In this document: piece by piece, positions 33,861 through 39,341 of the stretch
Layout of the letters: every line of letters starts with the position of its first letter
How positions within the stretch are numbered: the stretch's first letter is position 1
DNA from: RGIG3528 sp045598045
GTDB taxonomy: Bacteria; Bacillota; Clostridia; Lachnospirales; Lachnospiraceae
DNA: 39,341 bases
Reading direction: 5' to 3'
NCBI GenBank assembly: GCA_045598045.1
Contig: JAZLLG010000085.1
Coordinates: 1-39,341, forward strand
Notes under the pieces: model-generated
What the model was told of the DNA's origin: nothing
Database searches by the model: none
Seen by the model: only the letters and a program-made list of their open reading frames with translations
Made by a program: the position numbers and the translations under genes

Positions 33861-34457
33861 TTAAAGTGTTTCATCGGAATCACGTTGAAGCGATTCACCG
33901 TATTTGAATACGTAGGCGAGGATGAAAACCACAAGTGCGATAATGATAAAGGTAACGTCAAATTTGTAGTCATAGTTGATAGCATGTATTTTCGTAAGAT
34001 CGAATATGGTAAAAAGGTCAATAAATTCGTAGCCTGCATAAAGCGCCAGAAAATCCAAAATGTTCTTTACAATGCCCGCAATAACAACGAATACACCAAG
34101 CTGCCATATATTTTCGGACGACGATTTGTCAAAAGGTCTGCCTTCTTTCATGGGGTCCATGACTTTCCTGATTTTTCTTGAAGCGTAAAAAATGATGAAG
34201 GAATAGACCATTACATAAACGAGCGTTATTTCCAATGACGGTAACACGGAAGAGAGTTTGATGTCTATGGGCTCATAAAGTGAAACGTTCATTGCACCCA
34301 GATAGAGACTGTTTAAGGGCAGATTTATCTTTCCTAAAAACGGACCAATCACAATTGCAGCAAGCGCAAGGGCCACAATAATAAATGTTATTTTCTCCAC
34401 TACATTCAATATTTTGTCGTATATTTTTGATTCTTTTATCAGTTTTTCGTTTTTCAT
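33861..34457 (-). CDS. DUF2975 membrane protein (copy 1)
   Basis: A 198-residue membrane protein with four helices. It starts MKNEKLIKESKIYDKIL and ends with YVFKYGESLQRDSDETL, the typical DUF2975 tail. RKVMDPMKEGRPFDKSS in the middle cytosolic loop is shared with copy 2 at 35386-35979. DUF2975 genes usually sit beside a small Cro/C1-type regulator (as YoaS-YozG in B. subtilis), and one is two genes upstream here. Function unknown; regulation of the partner regulator by a membrane signal is a guess. GGAGG precedes the ATG. It follows the CPBP gene by 37 bases and ends the operon. Confidence 0.86.
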   Translation of the reverse strand: MKNEKLIKESKIYDKILNVVEKITFIIVALALAAIVIGPFLGKINLPLNSLYLGAMNVSLYEPIDIKLSSVLPSLEITLVYVMVYSFIIFYASRKIRKVMDPMKEGRPFDKSSSENIWQLGVFVVIAGIVKNILDFLALYAGYEFIDLFTIFDLTKIHAINYDYKFDVTFIIIALVVFILAYVFKYGESLQRDSDETL

Positions 34458-34494
34458 GATAAGCCTCCGGTATAATTCTTTTATTAAGATGCAT

Positions 34495-35103
34495 TTATAT
34501 TCCGAGAAGCGCCACGATGAAATTAACTACGCCATGCATTATCCATCCCGGGAATATGGAGCCTTCAAAACGTTTTTCATTCATCCAGCCTTCATACCAG
34601 CCGATGACACCCGGAAGAAGAGTGAGAAGTATGGTTACGGCGATGCTTCCTGTCGAAATTCCGAAAGGAACACCGTGGAGAAGGCCGAACAGCAGCGCCT
34701 GCACCGTATTCCCCACAACAAATCCAAACTTAGAAGAAATTCTTTTCAGAAGAAATCCTCTGAACAAAACTTCTTCAGCCAGCGCAGTGCGGATAAATGC
34801 GTAAGCAATGATTGCCGGAATGGCAGCCGGGCCCTTTCCGCTAAAGTTACTGCCGGCTGTTGTGATGCCTTCGGGAAGTATATTTATACATATTGTCATG
34901 ATGCCGACATAACATGTAGCAGCAAACACAGAGCATATTATCATTTTGATTACAGATGTTTTGCAGCAGCCTTTTTTCAGCCCGATCCATTTAAAGAAGT
35001 TTTCTTTTTTTACAGCTGTGCAAAGCCACCATATTACAGGTACAAGAGAGAACAACAATAACTGTGTGAGTGCTCCGATAAATTCATTAATAAAAAGGCT
35101 CAT
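34495..35103 (-). CDS. CPBP-family intramembrane metalloprotease
   Basis: A 202-residue membrane protein of the CPBP (Abi, Rce1-like) family with six or so helices. The conserved motifs are present: EExxxR as AEEVLFRG (Glu110, Glu111, Arg115), FGLLHG (His143) and GWIMHGVVN (His190, Asn194). These would bind the catalytic metal within the membrane. Bacterial members act in peptide maturation, bacteriocin self-immunity or regulated proteolysis; the substrate here is unknown. AAGGAGA precedes the ATG. It lies between the regulator and the second DUF2975 gene, so a link with their signal is likely. Confidence 0.9.
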   Translation of the reverse strand: MSLFINEFIGALTQLLLFSLVPVIWWLCTAVKKENFFKWIGLKKGCCKTSVIKMIICSVFAATCYVGIMTICINILPEGITTAGSNFSGKGPAAIPAIIAYAFIRTALAEEVLFRGFLLKRISSKFGFVVGNTVQALLFGLLHGVPFGISTGSIAVTILLTLLPGVIGWYEGWMNEKRFEGSIFPGWIMHGVVNFIVALLGI

Positions 35104-35138
35104 AATGTCTCCTTTGCTTCAAAAGATAAGTTAATGTA

Positions 35139-35375
35139 TCATTCCTCGTCGAAATGGTTGCTGATACCATTCGGATCATATTCAAGTATGTCACCCGGCT
35201 GACAATGGAGGGCGTCACAAATCGCTTCAAGTGTGGAGAAGCGTATGGCGCTGATTTTCCCCGTTTTCATCTTGGAAAGGTTTACGTTTGATACACCGAC
35301 CTTTTCCGATAAGTCTTTCAAATTCATTTTTCTATCCGCCATAACACGGTCAAGTCGAAGAATAATTTTTCCCAT
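35139..35375 (-). CDS. Small Cro/C1-type (XRE) regulator, YozG-like
   Basis: A 78-residue protein that is little more than one helix-turn-helix: MGKIILRLDRVMADRKMN, LKDLSEKVGVSNVNLSKMKTG (recognition region) and FSTLEAICDALHCQPGDILEY. This is the YozG type that pairs with DUF2975. The start at 35375 follows GAGGTGG; the longer reading to 35444 reaches into the previous gene. It lies ten bases after a DUF2975 gene. It is the natural candidate to bind the TTATCG array around the operon promoter. Confidence 0.9.
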   Translation of the reverse strand: MGKIILRLDRVMADRKMNLKDLSEKVGVSNVNLSKMKTGKISAIRFSTLEAICDALHCQPGDILEYDPNGISNHFDEE

Positions 35376-35385
35376 ATTTGCCACC

Positions 35386-35979
35386 TCACAGAGTTTCATC
35401 AGATTCGATCTGAAGTGCTTCACCATATTTGAAGACATGCGCAAGCAGGAAGAGAACTGCAGCGATAAGGATGAATTTCCAATCTACTTGGTAGTACCAT
35501 GTAACATTTTTTACAACGTCAGCGTTAAAGACTGATTTCAAATCAAAGAAAGAAAGCGGACCGCAAGTAAATAGAACGAAGTCGCAGACATTCATAAAGA
35601 TACCAATGATGATTACCAAAATACCAAGCTTGCGAATGCGCCCGGAAGCAGAGCCTTCGAACGGGTGCCCTTCTTTTAAGGGAACAAGGATTTTCCTGAA
35701 CATCATAAGGCCGTAGCAAAGGAGCGCAATCTCACAAAAAAGCGGAAGCATTGTGAACTCTGCTGAGAATACTTTTGAAGGAGTCTCAAGGATGTTTCTG
35801 AACGAAACACTAATTGCACCGAAATCCAGTTTATTGACGGATACTTCAAAATTTTTCAAAAACGGAACGGCAATAATGAATGCCAACAAAAAGATACCGA
35901 CAAGAAACACGATAATCTCAAATATTATTAAGATAATATCGAGAAACCTGGCTTTTTTGATGAGTTCTTCGTTTTTCAT
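35386..35979 (-). CDS. DUF2975 membrane protein (copy 2)
   Basis: A 197-residue four-helix membrane protein, paralogous to copy 1: both begin MKNE(K/E)LIK, share the loop (V/M)P(M/L)KEG(R/H)PF and end KYGE(S/A)LQ followed by SDETL. Copy 2 is the first gene of the four-gene operon and lies directly before the regulator gene, the standard DUF2975-XRE arrangement. GGAGG precedes the ATG. The membrane part could sense a signal and modulate the regulator; this is inference. Confidence 0.87.
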   Translation of the reverse strand: MKNEELIKKARFLDIILIIFEIIVFLVGIFLLAFIIAVPFLKNFEVSVNKLDFGAISVSFRNILETPSKVFSAEFTMLPLFCEIALLCYGLMMFRKILVPLKEGHPFEGSASGRIRKLGILVIIIGIFMNVCDFVLFTCGPLSFFDLKSVFNADVVKNVTWYYQVDWKFILIAAVLFLLAHVFKYGEALQIESDETL

Positions 35980-36028
35980 AATGAACCTCCATATTTATAT
36001 TTCATTAACTTTGTTTTAAGTGGACTCT

Positions 36029-36145
36029 TTATCGTTTATCGTGTACTGATTATCGTTTATCGATAAACTCTTTACGATTATCTTTATATCACCTCTCATT
36101 ATGTTTGTCAACACTTTTTTATCGAATAACGATAAATAATTATCG
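36029..36145. promoter_or_regulatory. TTATCG half-site array around the DUF2975/XRE promoter
   Basis: Eight exact copies of TTATCG or its complement: forward at 36029, 36036, 36050, 36057, 36119 and 36140, reverse at 36061 and 36130. Copies at 36057 and 36061 form the perfect palindrome GTTTATCGATAAAC. The pairs 36029/36050, 36036/36057 and 36119/36140 are each 21 bases apart, two turns of the helix. The sites flank the promoter on both sides, as expected for autorepression by the operon's regulator. Confidence 0.75.
36083..36111 (-). promoter_or_regulatory. Promoter of the DUF2975/XRE/CPBP operon
   Basis: TTGACA (36111-36106) and TATAAA (36088-36083) are exactly 17 bases apart on the minus strand, about 105 bases before the first start codon, with half-sites upstream and downstream. 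Confidence 0.82.
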
Positions 36146-36162
36146 AAATAATATTTTTGTCT

Positions 36163-36211
36163 GTCTGAAACAAAACGCAATCGGTCAAGTTTGCCCTTAA
36201 CCGATTGCGTT
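36163..36211 (-). terminator. Terminator after the flavin reductase gene
   Basis: On the minus strand AACGCAATCGGT and ACCGATTGCGTT form 12 perfect pairs around a 14-base loop, followed by TTGTTTC. The long loop is unusual but the stem is strong. Confidence 0.78.
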
Positions 36212-36254
36212 TACTCTATAAATGATTATATTTTGTTTGCACTTAAATGCCGTT

Positions 36255-37472
36255 TCACATATACACACAAGGCACTTCCAACACAATATCGGAAGTGGGA
36301 TATGATGCACATGGATGAATGTAATCGTACTTTTTGTCGGCTTCACGCCTGAAGTCATTGTTTCTCGGAATATAAACCGATCCGGAAACAAGTTTGGAGC
36401 GGCAAAAGCCGCACTCACCGCTTCTGCATGAAACCGGCGCTTTTATTTTCGCTCTTTCAAGGGCTGAAATAAGTGGCTCATTGGCAGCTGCAGTAACCCT
36501 GTATTCTTTGCCGCCGCGGCGAACGGTAAGCTTAAATCTCTTGTTTCTGCAATATTCCGGATAATCCGGCAGTGCAAAAACGTCCTGAGGTACAGGTGCC
36601 ATTTCATATCTTATATCCTTTGGACGCTTTGCAAGTTTACAAGACTCCTTTTTCATGAAATCCGTAAAGGCAGGAGGTCCACAGACAATCATCGTATATG
36701 GTTCCACAGAATATTTTCTTATAAGATCTGACGTAATATAACCGTTTTCATATCCGTCACGTCGCTCTTTTTCAAGCACATAGACTAGTCTGACCTTATC
36801 ACACACCGCAACAACATCACTGAGAGCGTCAAAGCAAATAATATCATTTTTCGACTCAGTTCCATAAAGAATTGTAAGAGTAAAATCTTCGTATCCGTCT
36901 CTTATTGCACGTGCCATGGCAAGTGCAACGGTAATGGAGCCGCCGCCGATGGCAGCCACAACATTTTCTCCGTCACGAAGCGGTTCATGATAAAAATGCC
37001 CCTGAGGTCCGGAAACATTAATTATATCGCCGACTTTATAGTTTTTAACAGCATAAACAGAAGTAAAGCCTCCTTGAAAAGCTTTGATGGTCACTTCATA
37101 TTTTCCTTGTTTGGAATCTTCCGGTGAGGAGCATATGGTATAGGGGCGAATATGTTCAAACCCGTCTATTTTATGTGCCAAAGTTACATATTGTCCCGCA
37201 CGGAACATTGCGGCCGGCTTATCGTCCGTCCGTTTGAGTACAAAGGTCTTTGCGTTTGCACCGGGGTATTCTTTAATCGCCTCAATGCGCATTTCCTGCC
37301 AGTCCGGATGATTTTGTTTTGCCATTTCATTTATAGGATAATCCGAAACAATTTCGGTCTCTTGAGCGCGCTCGATTGCCTTTTGCCTTTCTTCCGCAAG
37401 TCCTTTGAATTTAAGCATGTCAAACGCACCGACAGGCGATATTTTAATTTTTAAGTTCTTCTTTTCACTCAT
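36255..37472 (-). CDS. Flavin-dependent NAD(P)H reductase with C-terminal 2Fe-2S ferredoxin domain
   Basis: A 405-residue electron-transfer protein. After a unique N-terminus of about 60 residues comes a ferredoxin-reductase module: RPYTICSSP binds the flavin, GPQGHF and AAIGGGSITVALAMA with VCGPPAFTDFM bind NAD(P). The C-terminal plant-type ferredoxin domain has Cys349, Cys354, Cys357 (CRSGECGFC) and Cys388 (HPCASYP). It should pass electrons from NAD(P)H through flavin to the cluster. The ATG overlaps the stop of the upstream flavoprotein by eight bases, so the two are probably partners. The acceptor is unknown. Confidence 0.88.
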   Translation of the reverse strand: MSEKKNLKIKISPVGAFDMLKFKGLAEERQKAIERAQETEIVSDYPINEMAKQNHPDWQEMRIEAIKEYPGANAKTFVLKRTDDKPAAMFRAGQYVTLAHKIDGFEHIRPYTICSSPEDSKQGKYEVTIKAFQGGFTSVYAVKNYKVGDIINVSGPQGHFYHEPLRDGENVVAAIGGGSITVALAMARAIRDGYEDFTLTILYGTESKNDIICFDALSDVVAVCDKVRLVYVLEKERRDGYENGYITSDLIRKYSVEPYTMIVCGPPAFTDFMKKESCKLAKRPKDIRYEMAPVPQDVFALPDYPEYCRNKRFKLTVRRGGKEYRVTAAANEPLISALERAKIKAPVSCRSGECGFCRSKLVSGSVYIPRNNDFRREADKKYDYIHPCASYPTSDIVLEVPCVYM

Positions 37473-39057
37473 TATTCAAACCTGAATCCTGTGGATTTTC
37501 CTGTGTTGTTTCTTCATTCGACATACGGTCGCGAGCCATATCCGCCAAAGTAAGCATAGCTTCAAGCTGTCCCGTTGCGTAGGTCATATTATAACCTACT
37601 CCATATGCCCCCGCCGCTCCGATAAGGCGAAGTCCCTTTATGGATTGTTCCTCGGAAAGCATCATCATTCGCGCCATCATACTGTCCCAATCTGCCACCT
37701 CGTATCCGTATACGCACCCTTCCGGTGTATTCAAATATCTCGCAAAAGTAAGGGGTGACGCTGTTTCCATTTCTTCAATATGCGGAGCGATGTCTATGCC
37801 TGTAATCTCCCTAAGTTCTCTGACAAGCTCAGAGGCAACCCGAGATTTTTGCCATCCGTAATCCGATGAATCCAATCCGTTCCAATCATCAGCAGACGTA
37901 AATGTGGTAAGTGAAACAACGCATGTCCCATCAGGTGAAAATGCCGGATTAGCAATGTTATAGCAAAGAAAAATGAAGAAATCGTCGGTAGCAAATCCGT
38001 TTTGAATGTTGCGATATTCTTTTGAAGAATCGGATGTTCCATAGAAAAAGGTAGAATAATCCGAAATTCCAAGTCTCTCCGCGCTGCAGTCCAAGCCAAA
38101 ATAACATGTGAACATACGTCCGGAATAATTATGATTTCTGGCTGATGACAACTTCTTCTCTTTTGCCGGAACAAGTTCAGGCGGAACCATTTTTGAATAT
38201 ACAATGTCAGGATTTATGTTCGCAAGTACATAATCACATTCCACTATACCATTGGTCGTTCGAACGCCACATAAGCGGTTTTCATTAAAGATGAATTCTT
38301 CGGCGCGACAGTTCATCCAAATCTCTCCGCCAAGGTCGCGAAACCGTTCTATCATGGCTACACTTATTTCATGAGAAGTGTTTTTAGGAATATATGGCCC
38401 TTCTTTTACATAGCTTAAAACCATTTCTGCAAAATGAATGAAATTAAGCCTGTCAAGCGGAACACCAAGATAACTCCAGTATGCAGAAAGAATATCACGG
38501 GCTTTCTGAGGAAGCCCGACAGCTTTAAAAACCTTGTTTACACTGTATCCGCCTGTTCGAAGAAAATTACCATATTCTTCCTGAAGAACCTTTGTCTCAG
38601 GTGATTTTACGGAACCTGTGAGATATTCCACACCATTTTGAACTTCTTCAAAAAGTTCAAAGAGCCTTTTCATAGAGGAGAATGAACCAGGAACATAATA
38701 TTCCATGGCTTTGATAAAATTATCAACTCCAACAGGCATAGTAACGTCCATCGGAGTCCCGTCAGAATATAACGAAATAACTCTGAAACAGTCCTTTATC
38801 GGAATCCAATCAATCTTTACGCCATATTCGTTCATTAAGCGGCGAACCCCACCGGGCTCTTTCGCACTTCCGACACCGCATAATTCATGAAGGCTTGGAT
38901 CAAATTCAAAGCGTCCTCTTACAAAGCTTGTGGCACATCCCCCCGGAAGATTATGCTGCTCGATGAGAAGCACTTTTTTATTTGTTTTTATTAACTCCAA
39001 TGCTGCCGAAAGACCGGAATTACCTGCACCGACAACTACAACGTCATATTTAGCCAT
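37465..39057 (-). CDS. Phytoene-desaturase-like FAD oxidoreductase
   Basis: A 530-residue flavoprotein of the CrtI/retinol-saturase type. The N-terminal FAD motif is YDVVVVGAGNSGLSAALEL, followed by LLIEQHNLPGGCATSF; the C-terminal FAD-binding block is GLRLIGAAGAYGVGYNMTYATGQ shortened here to GAAGAYGVGYNMT. It should oxidise or reduce C-C double bonds in a lipid or isoprenoid-like substrate, but no carotenoid genes are nearby and the substrate is unknown. The ATG at 39057 has GAGG upstream; the reading to 39096 lacks a ribosome site. It is coupled to the 2Fe-2S reductase that follows, which may supply electrons. Confidence 0.85.
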   Translation of the reverse strand: MAKYDVVVVGAGNSGLSAALELIKTNKKVLLIEQHNLPGGCATSFVRGRFEFDPSLHELCGVGSAKEPGGVRRLMNEYGVKIDWIPIKDCFRVISLYSDGTPMDVTMPVGVDNFIKAMEYYVPGSFSSMKRLFELFEEVQNGVEYLTGSVKSPETKVLQEEYGNFLRTGGYSVNKVFKAVGLPQKARDILSAYWSYLGVPLDRLNFIHFAEMVLSYVKEGPYIPKNTSHEISVAMIERFRDLGGEIWMNCRAEEFIFNENRLCGVRTTNGIVECDYVLANINPDIVYSKMVPPELVPAKEKKLSSARNHNYSGRMFTCYFGLDCSAERLGISDYSTFFYGTSDSSKEYRNIQNGFATDDFFIFLCYNIANPAFSPDGTCVVSLTTFTSADDWNGLDSSDYGWQKSRVASELVRELREITGIDIAPHIEEMETASPLTFARYLNTPEGCVYGYEVADWDSMMARMMMLSEEQSIKGLRLIGAAGAYGVGYNMTYATGQLEAMLTLADMARDRMSNEETTQENPQDSGLNNE

Positions 39058-39086
39058 ACAAACCTCATAAACAAAAATATGCAGAA

Positions 39087-39115
39087 AGTATAACAAATAT
39101 AAATATGCTTTGCAA
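39087..39115 (-). promoter_or_regulatory. Promoter of the flavoprotein operon
   Basis: TTGCAA (39115-39110) and TATACT (39092-39087) are 17 bases apart on the minus strand; a perfect TTGACA lies a few bases further upstream at wider spacing. Confidence 0.6.
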
Positions 39116-39156
39116 TGTCAATAATCCGAATACGAATGCCTTCTAGCTATTCGCGC

Positions 39157-39193
39157 AAAAAAAAGACCACTGACAAGTAACCTTGCAGTGATC
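39157..39193 (-). terminator. Terminator after tRNA-Asn
   Basis: On the minus strand GATCACTG and CAGTGGTC close a stem (one G-U) with an inner AAG/CTT helix, followed by T8. Confidence 0.85.
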
Positions 39194-39203
39194 TCATCTG
39201 AAA

Positions 39204-39275
39204 CTCCCCGAATTGGGCTCGAACCAACAACACCTCGGTTAACAGCCGAGTGCTCTACCATTGAGCTATCGAGGA
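39204..39275 (-). tRNA. tRNA-Asn (anticodon GTT)
   Basis: Minus strand: acceptor TCCTCGA pairs with TCGGGGA (one G-U); the loop CTGTTAA between CTCGG and CCGAG gives anticodon GTT; the T loop is TTCGAGC; the discriminator is G. CCA is not encoded. The 66 bases beyond it to the window edge carry no gene I can name; their style (AGTTTTGAAGG on the minus strand) resembles spacers after 5S or in rRNA operons, so this may be the last gene of such an operon. Confidence 0.96.
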
Positions 39276-39341
39276 ATGTCGGTATACTTTCTCTTATACC
39301 TTCAAAACTGTACACTGTTTACTAACTTCTTCTTCAAGAAC

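Noticed and set aside
36029..36066. CRISPR-like repeats
   Set aside because: The repeated unit is only six bases and irregularly oriented around a promoter, which fits operator half-sites, not repeats and spacers.

Overview
This window comes from a moderately AT-rich, low-GC Gram-positive anaerobe. The best guess is a fibre-degrading gut or rumen Lachnospiraceae (Butyrivibrio-like). The guess rests on the secA-prfB pair, long-form HPF, strong AGGAGG ribosome sites, lipobox lipoproteins, pentose kinases, cytoplasmic glycosidases and a BMP-type nucleoside transporter. Almost all genes lie on the minus strand. Only hpf, a VanZ-like gene, a zinc-ribbon membrane protein and one probable structured RNA are on the plus strand. 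Genus is inferred from gene content only.

Layout, left to right. 46-2752: a GntR-controlled ABC exporter-like operon (regulator, ATPase, two membrane proteins) behind a clear promoter with an operator-like palindrome. 2791-6892: a FGGY kinase and L-ribulose-5-phosphate 4-epimerase (arabinose/ribulose catabolism), followed two bases later by a membrane diguanylate cyclase. 6957-10772: prfB with its programmed +1 frameshift, and secA. 10797-11990: about 740 bases without a protein gene, holding a large folded RNA candidate (position and complexity fit the raiA-motif class), a cluster of DnaA-box-like nonamers, a palindrome and the hpf promoter, then hpf itself. 11998-15031: a GH26-like glycosidase and xylulokinase. 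15179-22050: a six-gene operon (DUF1292 protein, HAD phosphatase, transglutaminase-like lipoprotein, DUF6273 lipoprotein with a Thr/Pro stalk, Cas4-like nuclease/XPD-like helicase fusion, VanZ-like protein). 22083-25082: GH3 beta-glycosidase and a PHP-type (CpsB-like) phosphatase.

25119-27373: a VanZ-like gene converging on, and overlapping, a GH13 alpha-glucosidase. 27394-32256: nucleoside-type ABC permeases, ATPase and BmpA-like binding lipoprotein. 32262-32435: tRNA-Cys. 32494-33846: a zinc-ribbon membrane protein. 33861-36145: a module of two paralogous DUF2975 membrane proteins bracketing a CPBP protease and a Cro/C1-type regulator, under a promoter surrounded by an array of TTATCG half-sites. 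36163-39115: a 2Fe-2S flavin reductase and a phytoene-desaturase-like flavoprotein. 39157-39275: tRNA-Asn.

Themes: intracellular processing of plant sugars (pentose kinases, epimerase, GH3, GH13, GH26-like) sits beside core secretion, translation and ribosome-hibernation genes. The least explained parts are the structured RNA plus DnaA-box-like cluster before hpf, the TTATCG-controlled DUF2975/CPBP module, and the nuclease-helicase/lipoprotein operon.
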